Source: Notolepis coatsorum (taxonomy: Eukaryota > Chordata > Actinopteri > Aulopiformes > Paralepididae). Taken from it: 64,000 nt of DNA. A program made the translations under genes and the position numbers. The notes under the pieces were generated by a model, which saw nothing but the letters and a program-made list of their open reading frames with translations, did not search any database and was not told the origin of the DNA. Every line of letters starts with the position of its first letter. Position 1 is the first letter of the stretch. The DNA lies in the NCBI GenBank assembly GCA_963971535.1, contig OZ020591.1, positions 18,462,823-18,526,822 of the forward strand, given 5' to 3'. This document shows, in pieces, positions 32,520 to 43,663 of this stretch.

Positions 32520-32803
32520 TGTACAACCATATTGCACCTTCCACCTACCCCTGTCTGCTACAATTATGCCACATCAATGTGGAACGCCTTACCCACAGCT
32601 GTAAAGGAATGTGAATCACTACCCACTTTCAAAACCACTCTCAAAGAGCACCTACGAGAGACTGCTATTCGAAACTGGCCCCTGTAAATGTCCTAACCCA
32701 AGCCCCTCCAATGTACAGTAAATGTCCTAACCCAATAATACACCAGACCCTCTTGTTGGGACCAAGTAAGGTTTAGTCGATATTCCAATGTACAGTTTCC
32801 CCC
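32520..32803 (+). mobile_element. CR1-type LINE 3' end
   Basis: Encodes NYATSMWNALPTAVKECESL and then LKEHLRETAIRNWPL with a stop at 32,687, followed by the AATGTACAGTTT region. It is the same family as 23,781-24,488. Its 3' region abuts the inner palindrome edge. Confidence 0.85.
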
Positions 32804-33387
32804 GCCCCATCTGCTTGGGGCTTCCCTGGAACGGCCAACACCTGGAAAGGAGCTAAGCAGCTATGACCCACGTGGCGTGTGGCCGGGACTACACACAATA
32901 TCGGACCTTAAAAGGAAACCCATCAGCACAGCTAACATTGCTGCCTCCCTACCGGATGAGCTGAACGCCCGTTTTGAACGGTACAACCAACCTCCCAGGG
33001 GAAGCCACCACTCATTAACCCCTCTCACAAGTCTGTACGATGAACGGTTCATGAGATATGAAAGTTATTGCAATGGACAATGATTTATTCATAAATATTT
33101 GTAATGCATGTATATCAATGACAATAGGTTCACTATGGCATGTCTATATATTGTTAACAGGTGCCAGAGAGCTGATTACCAGCGAACCTGTGTAATATCA
33201 CCCTCTTGTGGTGAAAAGCTGTAACTTCATACTTAATATGCATTTCAATGATGGAAATGAATTAAGTTAAAATACTTGTCCAAAACTGCCCTATTGTGAC
33301 GTTAGCTGCGGACAGAGATAGACAGGTGGACAGAACCGACCTGATGGAGATAATTATTATATTATATATAGTGTAGAGGCACTAAAC

Positions 33388-34939
33388 CAGACCTGGGCAT
33401 TGTACGGCCCGCGGGATGATTCTGACCGGAGCGCGAAAGATTACATGATAATAATATTTTTTTTTTCTTTTTTTTTTACTTTTTTTTTTTTTTTTTTTTA
33501 ACTTTTTTTTTTTCATGTCAACGTTCACACGCACAATAAACGCTTACCTATGATTTGACTTGATTCAACAACAAAGCAGTCGGGGCAAGCCGAAAACGGT
33601 CGAAAGTGTGGTTATTTGATTTCTTTTTTCACAACTGAGGTAGGTAGATTACATTTTTTGAGACTAAAGTACAGAAAAAAGGTACCGTTGGGTACCGGTA
33701 TCGATTCACAGGTACCGGTACCGTATCGGTTCAAATGTGAACGGTACCCATCCCTACTGAACACACAACTGCAGGGCAAGGGCATTTTTGCTCATGAAAT
33801 GCATAGCCATGTGAAAGCCTTCATGACAAAGTTGCAATTAATTTCAAGGCAACTAGGCAGCAACAATCTCAAACACATGAAAACCCTGAAAGAAGTCAAA
33901 CCATCAGCTGATCACCGGCACAGGTACTCATCCATGTTGGGAGCACTGCATGATGAATTTTCAAGGCGTTTTCAAGATTTCAAAAAGGTTGAGGATGAAA
34001 TGCAGCTGGTTTCCTCTCCCTTTACCTGCAGTGTTGATAGTGCACCCACTGATGTTCAGCTTGAACTCATTGACCTGCAGTCTGATTCACTACTGAAAGA
34101 GCACTTTAAGTCAGCATCACTGCTAGAGTTCTACTCTGCTCTCAAGGAGGAGAACTTTCCAAACATGAGGAGACATGCTCAGAAGATGTTGGTTCTCTTT
34201 GGATCCACCTATATGTGAACAGACATTCTCAGTCATGACGTTTACCAAGTCCAGGTACAGATCCTCTCTCACTGATGAACATCTGGCAGCTGTGCTTCGC
34301 ATCTCCACCTCAGACATGCAACCTGACTTTGATGGACTTGTTAAAGCTCAACAGAGACTGGATTTCTCACACTGAATGAAAAAAAAAAGAACTGAAGAAC
34401 ACTAAAATGTGGGAATATAACAAGTGAAATGGGACACTTGATCTTTTTTCTTTTCTTTTTTTTGCACAGTTCTGAAGACATTAAATGTTTAATATAGGCA
34501 TGTAAAGTAAAAAAGGCTACTGGGACACTTTTCTTTACACAGTTCAGTGACATGTCTTGTTTATTTTGGCTATAAGATGATGTGATGTCTTTAGAAAGCT
34601 AAGAAAATCCTTGTTTCAATAGTATATGAAACTCAAAATAATAACTTTATTTGTATAGCACTTTTTCATACATGCCCTTATTAATGTTTCACATTTTGTT
34701 CATCATTTTGGAAATAAATTCTATTTGAATAAATGATATTTTTGAAAGCTAACCTCACCTTTTAATTGCCAAATAATAACATACACTCTTACCATGGGTC
34801 AAAACAATGCCATTTACTGCTTTTTATATAGAAATAAAATGTATATTATGCATGATTGAGTTTGGAATTTTGGCCCGGCCCTCCAACATATTTTCAGTTG
34901 TTCATTCGGCCCCCCGGGAAAGATAATTGCCCACCCCTG
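33388..34939 (+). mobile_element. Charlie-type hAT, longer derivative
   Basis: It starts CAGACCTGGGCATTGTACGG and ends GCCCACCCCTG, flanked by CACTAAAC on both sides (33,380-33,387 and 34,940-34,947). The other arm has one copy of CACTAAAC next to the same sequence near 19,090, confirming the insertion. It is the same family as 26,810-27,749. A piece near 33,680-33,755 with GGTACCGGTACC and ACGGTACCCATCCCTA looks like the end of another nested element. Confidence 0.9.
33756..34375 (+). pseudogene. Charlie hAT transposase, C-terminal 200 codons, frameshifted
   Basis: The frame reads GKGIFAHEMHSHVKAFMTKL, then LKEVKPSADHRHRYSSMLGA, and stops at 34,218. It resumes in another frame with CEQTFSVMTFTKSRYRSSLT and ends LDFSH at 34,375. 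Compared with 27,349-27,540 (GSTYICEQ), two bases are missing at about 34,211. The family resembles GTF2IRD2/ZBED-type hAT proteins. The N-terminal half is absent. Confidence 0.85.
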
Positions 34940-36103
34940 CACTAAACCAACATTCATGTCTATGTGGGGGAATGGTATCCAACAAACAGTAAAGTAGCAA
35001 TGGAGAATGAGACACTTGTTTTAAATTAAACCATTATTTTTCGACCTAGGTTATGTCTCTAAACTCTTACTGACAAAGAAATCACTTCCTGTTCCTTATA
35101 TTATGGGGAGAGGGGGAGGGGCTAATAGGTTAAACCCACAACATTAAGAGATTTCTCACAAATAATATAGCCGGTAATATGAACAAAAACGAAATCTTTA
35201 TATTAAATCAAATTAGATTAGTGTAAATATTTAGATTCAATCATGTAAATGAGAATACATTTATATAAAAACTTCATGAACACAAAATCACTATTCTGGC
35301 TGCTACATTTCCAATCCCTAATTGTTAGCTTGGAACAATTATCAATGAATGATAATATTGCAGCCACATTCTACAACATTGATACATACAACATAATATA
35401 TACAGTAATAACATTATGGAAGTCCATTTCTGTTTTTTAAATTGAAGTCCAGGTCCAATGTGATGTGTCCGTCTTTCAACATTGAACACTGAAGTCTTCC
35501 TGGGATCAGAGCTTCAAGCACGTGACCCACCAGTTCTGTGGTGAAACAGGCTCTGAGGTTTTGTCAGATGCTCTCTAGCGCCACCAGTTATTGAAGGAAT
35601 ACACTGTTGCTGTCACACCTCAGTCTTCTGACTGGTACCTTGAACTACTTATGAGTGAAGCCCACTAGGGCACGACATATCTGCAGTAGAGATGTCCGCT
35701 GTCACTCCAATACAATGGAGCTAAGTGGCACCGGGTTTGTGCCAAAATAATACATTTGAAAAACTCAACATTAATGTCTAGACCTTTTTATTTAATTTAG
35801 CAACTATTTTCTGTAGAGTATTCTACTTTTAATTTAAGTAAAATATCATGTCACAATGGCTACACAGCATTTTAAATTATAACACTCATAATGGAAGAGT
35901 CAAAACAAGCATATGAGATATATTTTATTGACTAAATCAAAAAAGGAGGTACAGAATCTTTGTTTGATATGAATGAAGATAAACGGAAATCAATCACAAA
36001 ACAAAAATAAATCCAACGATTCCTATTGGGTATACTGCTTAGTATAAGTACATGGGGTTCCTATTGAGTATACGGTACTGCTTAGTATGGGAACAGAATT
36101 TTT

Positions 36104-36345
36104 GGGGAGCACAGTGGTGTAGTGGTTAACGCCTCACAGCTAGAAGGTCCTGGGTTCGATTCCCGCTTGGGGACCAGGTTGCCAGGTACCCAGGTGGGGT
36201 ATCTCCCGGGCCTTTCTGTATGGAGTTTGCATGTTGTCCCCGTGCTCGCAAGGGTTTCCCCTCCAGATAAGATAAACCCAAAGGAAAAACGTGCAGAACA
36301 GATCGCTAATGCTGACGAAGATGGACAGGAGCACTTGGATTAGTC
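36104..36345 (+). mobile_element. tRNA-headed SINE, mirror copy of 12,540-12,813
   Basis: It starts GGGGAGCACAGTGGTGTAGT, has box B GGTTCGATTCC and continues with GGAGTTTGCATGTTGTCCCC. Its presence in both arms dates it before the duplication. Confidence 0.85.
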
Positions 36346-36576
36346 CCCGGGCGCGGCCCACGCCTGCTCCCAGCTGCCCTTGGGGGGGAAGGATGACGAG
36401 ATGGGAAAAGTGCAGAGAGACATTTCATCAGTGCATGTGTGTGTGAGTGTTCCTGTGTCGCCCATCTCGCATGTGTGTGTTCTTCTTCTAAAAAAGTACA
36501 TGGGGTTTCTATTTAATATACTGCAAACTGTGTTTGGGGACCTGTTCTCTTTATTCTTTTCAAGTCTACTGTCAGC

Positions 36577-38781
36577 TTAAACGGAACAACTAATTGGTTT
36601 CTTTCCTGCATGAGTTCTAGTGTGTTTCTTCAGAATTTCTTTAAGCCCGAACCCTTTCCCACAAACTGAACAGCTAAATGGTTTCTCTCCAGTATGAGTT
36701 ATCATGTGTGTCTTCAGATCTCCCTTCGTACTGAACCCTTTCCCACAAACGGAACAACTACATGGTTTCTCTCCAGTATGAGTTATCATGTGTTTCTTCA
36801 CATTTCCTTTATCATTGAACCCTTTCCCACAAACTGAACAGCTAAATGGTTTCTCTCCAGTATGTGTTCTCATGTGTTTCTCCAGATCGCCCTTCATACT
36901 GAACCCTCTCACAAACTGAACAACTAAATGGTTTCTCTCCAGTATGAATTATCATGTGTCTCTTCAGATGTGTTTGCTGAATGAACCCTTTCCCACAAAC
37001 TGAACAACCAATTGGTTTCACTCCAGTATGATTTATCATGTGTCTCTTCAGATTTCCTTTATCATTGAACCCTTTCTCACAAACTGAACAACTAAATGGT
37101 TTCTCTCCAGTATGAATTATCACGTGTCTCTTCAGATGTGTTTGCTGACTGAACCCTTTCCCACAAACGGAACAACTACATGGTTTCTCTCCAGTATGAG
37201 TTATCATGTGTTTCTTCACATTTCCTTTATCATTGAACCCTTTCCCACAAACTGAACAGCTAAATGGTTTCTCTCCAGTATGTGTTCTCATGTGTTTCTC
37301 CAGATCGCCCTTCATACTGAACCCTTTCTCACAAACTGAACAACTAAATGGTTTCTCTCCAGTATGAATTATCATGTGTCTCTTCAGATGTGTTTGCTGA
37401 CTGAACCCTTTCCCACAAACAGAACAACCAATTGGTTTCACTCCAGTATGATTTATCATGTGTCTCTTCAGATTTCTTTGGTCATTGAACCCTTTCGCAC
37501 AAACTGAACAAACAAAAGGTTTCACTCCGGTATGATTTTTTACGTGTATCTTCAGATGTGTTTGCTGACTGAACCCTTTCCCACAAACTGAACAACCAAT
37601 TGGTTTCACTCCAGTATGATTTATCATGCGTCTCTTCAGATTTCCTTGGTCATTGAACCCTTTCCCACAAACTGAACAAACAAAAGGTTTCTCTCCAGTA
37701 TGAGTTCTCATGTGTTTCTTCAGATCTCCCTTCCTACTGAACCCTTTCCCACAAACTGAACAACTAGATAGTTTCTCTCCAGTATGAGTTAGCATGTGTG
37801 TCTTCAGATGTCCCTTCCTACTGAACCCTTTCCCACAAACTGAACAACTAAATGGTTTCACTCCGGTATGATTTTTTACGTGTATCTTCACATCTCTCTT
37901 CTTGCTGAACCCAGGCCTGTTTGACAACGTTTGTATTTTCTGTGTCTTCTTTTGTTTTACTGCCATCAAACCTGGACCTCCACTCTCCTTCCATTCATCG
38001 CCATCATCAGTCTCAGCTCCAGAACTGTCATCATCACCGTCATCAGTCTCAGTTCCAGAACGGTCATCAGTCTCAGTTCCAGAACTGTCATCATCACTGT
38101 CATCAGTCTCAGTTAGAGAACAGTCTGAAGAGAGAGGCTGGCTATCTCTAGTTGGTTCTAAATCACCAGCTGGATCTAAGTTACTGGCTAGTTCCGCTAC
38201 TCCACAGTCCTCTCCTTCAGGTTCTGTTTTCATTTGTTCAGTTGAGGTGCTGGGTAAAGAGTATGCTTCTCTGTTTTTCTCCCTTTGGGTTTGAAAAGGC
38301 TGGAGGGACAGAGCGTTCTCTTGACCATCTTCACATTTCACTGGGTCTACTGTGATCTTGGAGAGATCAGCTTCTTCCAGCCCTTGATCTAGTTCATCTT
38401 TAATCTGCTCTGGGTCCCGGTTTTGGCTGAGTTGTGAGGACAGAGTGTTCTCACCTTCATTTTCACATTTCATAGGTTGTAAGGTCATCTTGGAGCCATC
38501 AGCCTCCTCTAGATCTTGACACAGTTCCTCCTGTTCCTCTTTAATCTGGAGGGGCTCTGTGTGCTGGGTTTGGCTGAGCTGTGAGGACTGAGGTTTCTCT
38601 TCATCATGTTCACTCTTCACAGAGACAGGAAGCTCCTCTCCCTCCTGACTGATCCAGAGTTCCTCCTGTTCCTCTTTAATCTGTAGGCGCTCTGGCTCCT
38701 CCTGGACCAGACTGGGGCTCCTCTCCTGCTGCTCAGGGGGAACCTCCTCTTCACAGATAAACAGCTGTAAGGCCATGGAGT
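36577..38781 (-). pseudogene. Fish-type C2H2 zinc-finger gene 2, frameshifted in the finger array
   Basis: Paralogue of gene 1. The exon begins after the acceptor at 38,782 (TTCTTTCTAG on the minus strand); the first exon ATG is 38,776. It has the same EEEVPPEQQE start, one copy instead of two of the 45-codon acidic repeat, and a shorter DDDSSGTETDD run. Eleven whole fingers follow. In the twelfth, CSVCEKGF becomes CSVCERVQ because two bases are missing near 36,903-36,907 (compare the intact repeat near 37,324). The first frame stops at 36,842, and four finger units continue in a second frame to 36,577. Finger helices (NDKGNLK, SQQTHLK, SMKGDLE) differ from gene 1. One finger has R for the first zinc-binding His (LKRRMINH). 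A truncated 11-finger protein could still bind DNA, so loss of function is probable, not proven. Confidence 0.85.
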
Positions 38782-38874
38782 CTAGAAAGAAGGGCATACA
38801 ATCATTTAAATGTAATTTGTGTAACCATTGCTTTTGAAAGTACCAAAGGGTCAGGCCACTATTTCACTACACTC

Positions 38875-40031
38875 TTAACTCTTTACCCGCCAAACCCGAG
38901 AAAAGTCGGGTTTCGTCACCAACCGTTGAGCGCCAAACCCGACTTCTCTCAGGTTTTGATCCTTAGATCTTTTTCCTTTGATCCGTTCTAAACACTCGGC
39001 CGGAGCTCCCTGGGTCTCCCTGGCACAGCTGCCTATGTTGGAATTGCAATGACGATCGAATCTCGCCAGGTGGCAGTATCGCCTACCTTTTGAACTGGGA
39101 TAGTTTAATGTGGGGCCACTTTAGCACACACACACACACTGCAAGTACTCCTCCCCCTCAGAGGGAATCAGGACAGAGCGATCGCTCTAAGATTTTCTCG
39201 CCTCAAACCTATTGTTTCCCGTATACACGAGTATACACGAGTATACACGAGTAATCGCGATCGTGATGGGATCACTGGGATTATTCTTTTTGGAGTACCT
39301 ACTGGCTAAGGTACGGTCTATTCTATGTCTATTTTACCAAACCTAAAACATGTTTTTGTACCGATCACAGTGTCGTATTTTACCGGACCTAAAACAGGCC
39401 TTTGGTAACGATTGCAGTTTCGAGTTAAAACGACCCCCCCCCCCTTGATGATTTTGTGAAGACACATATGTATATGGTATATACCTTTGATTTTGAAGTA
39501 TTTGGGATTTCAGGCGAGCAACCCGAACGATTTGGGCATAATGCATATAACGCGTCATATCTCACGATTTATGAAAAAATATGGATTATTTTGGAAAGGG
39601 GGGATGTTTAGCATGGACTAGTGCAAAAACAACAGTATGTAGAAATGAACTAGGGGCGCCCAAGTAGCGAACCACGTAACACGCTGCGTCGTGGCACGGC
39701 CGACCCGGGTTCGATTCCCGGACCCGGCGTTCTTTGCCGAATGTCTTCCCCTGCTCTGTCTCCCATTTCCTCCTCTCCCTCTCTCTCTACCGGACTGCCC
39801 GGTAGTAAAAACGCAATAAGAATCTACAAAAACATATTTAAAAAATAATAATAATAATAAATGAACTGGTTAGTCAGTCTTGGACTATAAACAATGCCTG
39901 TCAAATGAGCCATACTATTGTCTCCATAGCTATCATACAGAACACACAATGGGTCCGCAGACATCGCTAAAATGGTCAATAACGCTGGCGCCATTGAGTA
40001 AATATGGGAAAAGTGGCGGTCAATGAGTTAA
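38875..40031. mobile_element. TTAA element (piggyBac/Kolobok-like) in the zinc-finger intron
   Basis: The ends TTAACTCTTTACCCGCC / TTAACTCATTGACCGCC are inverted. The paralogous intron of gene 1 has the intact site TTTCCTGTTAAGAGTGTAG at 9,604-9,622, exactly spanning the insertion, so both the element limits and the TTAA duplication are certain. No protein is encoded. A SINE is nested inside it. Confidence 0.95.
39652..39858 (+). mobile_element. Short tRNA-headed SINE inside the TTAA element
   Basis: It has box A-like TAGCGAACCACG and box B GGTTCGATTCC, a CT-rich body and an (AAT)n tail. AAATGAACT flanks it at 39,643-39,651 and 39,859-39,867. Confidence 0.85.
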
Positions 40032-40190
40032 CAGGAAAGTAACAACACGCTGAACCAATATATAGGGATGCACAGATCCTATACCCAATACCGCTATCAG
40101 GCTGATACTAGTAGCTACATGTGATCAGTATCGACTACAGGTGGTCTGATCCATTACCACGTTGTCATAAAGCATCCTCCTCCACTAACA

Positions 40191-40909
40191 TCCCAACAGC
40201 AGTGCATGGTGGAGAAGAAGAAGGACAATGTTCCTGCTGATTCTGCTTGATGAGATGTTGGACAAAGGAATTGGAATTTTTATTATATAAGGCTATGAAA
40301 TAGTAATGTACACACAACTACATCTACACCTCTAAAGGTGCTCCCATAGTCGAGCGGGCCGTACACGGAGCGGACTCTCGCGGACTCAAAGCGGACCCAA
40401 AGCGGACTCCAAGTGCGAAGCTCCTATTTTCTAATGCGCGGACGTCCGCGCCGCTCACTTGCATTTAATGTGACGCCGATCTGCATTTTACTCTGACCAC
40501 TCGCAAAAGAGAATGGCTTTTCTAAATGAAGTGTGTAAAACTGCCAGCTTTATTATCGAAATATTGGAAACGGAGATAACATAGATGATCGTTTCCAATA
40601 TTTCGAAATAAAACTGGTGTTTTATTTCATGCAATGCGTGTTTGTCATTTCAGCACCACGCGCTGTCCACCTCATGTTGAGCTGCCTATACACCTGTTAT
40701 TCAAGTGTGTAAAACTGTCTGTTTTATTATCTAAATATTGGAAACGGAGATAAGATACTCTTTATTGACATCGGATGACGACGACATGACAGAAGTTGAA
40801 CAGCGTGGGAAAAATTGTGTAAACTGGCGCGAGATGTAGCCAAGCATCTCACTGCTGCAGGCCAAGAGGTTTGTAGGCTGAGGTTCCAGAGCATTGAGGT
40901 AGTGAATCC
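40191..40909. other. Non-matching stretch between palindrome blocks
   Basis: No gene is recognised. A 60-bp block (AGTGTGTAAAACTG, then ATATTGGAAACGGAGATAA) occurs twice, near 40,529 and 40,702. A strong hairpin lies at 40,544-40,618. GCGGAC repeats lie near 40,367-40,410. Confidence 0.5.
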
Positions 40910-40959
40910 CTTGAAAAGAGGGAACAGGGACTGCTTACTCTTCCTTCCTTCCTTCCTTC

Positions 40960-42177
40960 CTTGGGGTACACCTGAACAATGAACTGGACTGGTCGGACAA
41001 CACAGAGGCCCTCTACAGGAAGGGACAGAGCAGGCTGTTCTTCCTGAGGAGACTCAGGTCCTTCAATGTTTTCAATAGACTGCTGCAGTCATTTTACCAG
41101 TCTGGAGTGGCCAGCGTCCTCTTCTATGCTGTGGCATGCTGGGGGGGCTACATCAACTCGAGGGACACCAACAAGCTCAACAAGCTGGTGAGGAAGGCTA
41201 GCTCCGTGGTGGGAGTCGAGCTGGTCAGACTAGAGGTGATGGCAGAGAGGGGGATGAGAAGGAAGCTGGCTGCTATCCTGGAGAATCCCTCCCACCCCCT
41301 CTACGACAAGCTAGTCAAGATGAGAAGCACATTCAGCCACAGACTCATACCCCCCGACACTCAACTAACCGCATCGGACAGTCCTTCATACCAGCGGCCA
41401 TCAGGCTCCACAACAGTGGGCAGGGACGCGTCCTATTTTTCTACAACGGAGTTCGGCGATTTGCGAATCTGATTGGCCACTGACGTTTCTGGTCATGTGA
41501 CATGTGCGCCCAATAGCGTGACGAGCTGTGTCTTTGCCCATTTCCGCGTCGAACAGCCTGCAAAGCACCTGGCGTTCTATCGCCATGCTCTAAGACAAAC
41601 TCTAACCTTAACCAACTTCGAAAGAGTGCCTAAGCTTAACCGTCGGAATCAGGGCAGGCGTTCTATCGCCATGCTCTAAGACAAACTCTAACCTTAACCG
41701 ACTTCGAACGAGCGCCTAAGCCTAACCAGTGTAGAAACTTGCGGTCCCACGATTGGGCGTACATGTCACATGACCAGAAATGACACTGGCCAATCAGATT
41801 CGCAAATCGCCGAACTCCGTTGTAGAAAAATAACAGGCGGCAGGGACTGCTGCCAGACATTCAACTAGAACTAATAGGAACCCAAGGAGGACAATAACAC
41901 TACCTTATGCATACTGCACTTTATGTGAATACTGTGATACTGTGAATACCGTATATTTCAGTTAGTTAAATAGTCAATTATAACACTACCTTATGCATAC
42001 CGCACCTTATGTGACACTGAATACTGTATATTTCAGTTAGTTAAATAGTCAATTATATTGACTTATTTGTTTACACTGCTTGTGTTGTTTTTACTACCTG
42101 TACCCCCCCCCCCCCATGCTGCTATGATGCCTGAATTTCCCAAAGGGGATCAATAAAGGAATATCTTATCTTACAGA
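40960..42177 (+). mobile_element. L2/Rex-type LINE, 5'-truncated, in the minisatellite
   Basis: Encodes the C-terminal part of a LINE protein: FFLRRLRSFNVFNRLLQSFY, then VASVLFYAVACWGG, RKASSVVGVEL and MRSTFSHRLIPP. The 3' region ends AAAGGGGATCAATAAAGGAA then TATCTTATCTTA, the usual form of this family. The reading frame changes near 41,370-41,400, and a fold-back MITE interrupts it at 41,434. Confidence 0.85.
41434..41832. mobile_element. Fold-back MITE in the LINE
   Basis: The inverted ends TATTTTTCTACAACGGAGTT continue through CGGCGATTTGCGAATCTGAT. The interior shares CTTCGAA.GAG.GCCTAAGC and GCGATAGAACGCC motifs with 27,962-28,316 and 25,600-25,760. Confidence 0.8.
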
Positions 42178-42397
42178 GAGACGTAAAGGAGGGGACAGGG
42201 ACTGCTTACTCTCACAGAGAGAGACGTAAAGGAGGGGACAGGGACTGCTTACTCTCACAGAGAGAGACGTAAAGGAGGGGACAGGGACTGCTTACTCTCA
42301 CAGAGAGAGACGTAAAGGAGGGGACAGGGACTGCTTACTCTCACAGAGAGAGACGTAAAGGAGGGGACAGGGACTGCTTACTCTTACAGAGAGAGAC

Positions 42398-43045
42398 TAG
42401 AGCCATATGGAATCCGCGATCACGGAATCGCGGACGGAATCGCGGAATTGAGCAATAAAAATGGAATCAACTATAAAAAAAAATTAAAATTAAATTTTTT
42501 TTTTAACTTTTTTTTTATGTTGTGGGACTTGTACAGCACTTTGTTCAACTTTGTCAGTGCTGTAAAGTTTAAACCTTTTTAAATCTTAGACAAACAAAAC
42601 ACTTTGCTTTCATGAAATATTGTAAGCCGTCATTTGAGGGTTTATAAAAGCAGCACAATGAACACATCTGTCAGTGCCGAGTCCGACCTCATCTTAAATA
42701 ACAAATAGCATTGCTTGTTGTAGTTAACAAAGAGGGGCAGAGTTGATTTAGCTAAAATATATATATATATATTTTTTTTTTAATCAAATTTTATTTTCAT
42801 ATTCGAATCCCATGCCCATCGAACGAAGCTTCGAAGTATTTAAGACAGCCCTATTAAATGGACTGTTATATCTTATTAAATTGTGGACATTTATTCATTC
42901 CCACTTATTAGACACTATTTCTGATGGTAAAATGAGCGTACAAAGCAAAATACAGAATTCTGAAATATTAAAACGGAAAAAACGGAATTTGGAAAAAAAT
43001 ATAATGGAATTTGGAAAAAAATAAAACGGATTTCATATAGCTCTA
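42398..43045. mobile_element. hAT MITE in the minisatellite
   Basis: The ends TAGAGCCATATGGAATCCG / TAGAGCTATATGAAATCCG are inverted and flanked by AGAGAGAC (42,390-42,397 and 43,046-43,053), part of the minisatellite unit. The YARNG terminus and 8-bp duplication fit hAT. Confidence 0.9.
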
Positions 43046-43663
43046 AGAGAGACGTAAAGGAGGGGACAGGGACTGCTTACTCTTACAAAGAGAGACGTAA
43101 AGGAGGGGACAGGGACTGCTTACTCTCACATAGAGAGACGTAAAGGAGGGGACAGGGACTGCTTACTCTTACAGAGAGAGACGTAAAGGAGGGGACAGGG
43201 ACTGCTTACTCTTACAGAGAGAGACGTAAAGGAGGGGACAGGGACTGCTTACTCTTACAGAGAGAGACGTAAAGGAGGGGACAGGGACTGCTTACTCTTA
43301 CAGAGCAACACGGTCTCATCATAAAACGTAAATAAAGTACTTAATCGACAAAAGGAAAAAAGGTACACAATGTACGTTATGTTATATTACATTTTGTATC
43401 GGCGAAAGTAAAAACATTTGATTTTTTTAAAGCATGATTGAGAGTCAAACTAACAATGCTTGTCGTTGGGGGGCGAGTGCACTAGATCAAGCCACCCACC
43501 CCGATACAAACAGCAATAATATGATGATAGAAAGTTAAGGTAACGGTTGTGGTTAGTTTAAGGTAACAGTGTGGTTAAGGTTAGGGTTAGGCGAGGCTAT
43601 AAGAAAAGTGTGTCTCGGTAGTCTTGAGCAACCCCATCTCGCTGAAAATGCTAACTTTCTATT

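Larger units (their letters stand above)
32804..40190 (-). repeat. Inner palindrome arm, right copy
   Basis: The mirror image of 9,463-21,551. It lacks the SINE at 11,889, the LINE at 13,407, both CCWGG elements, the hAT at 17,133 and the body of the Rex1-like LINE. Private insertions are a Charlie-type hAT (33,388) and a TTAA element (38,875). Confidence 0.9.
40910..43310. repeat. 43-bp minisatellite, split by two mobile elements
   Basis: The unit is ACGTAAAGGAGGGGACAGGG, ACTGCTTACTCTCACAGAGA, GAG. A partial unit lies at 40,915-40,946, about five units at 42,178-42,397 and about six at 43,046-43,310. The gaps are a LINE (40,947-42,177) and a hAT element (42,398-43,045). Confidence 0.9.
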
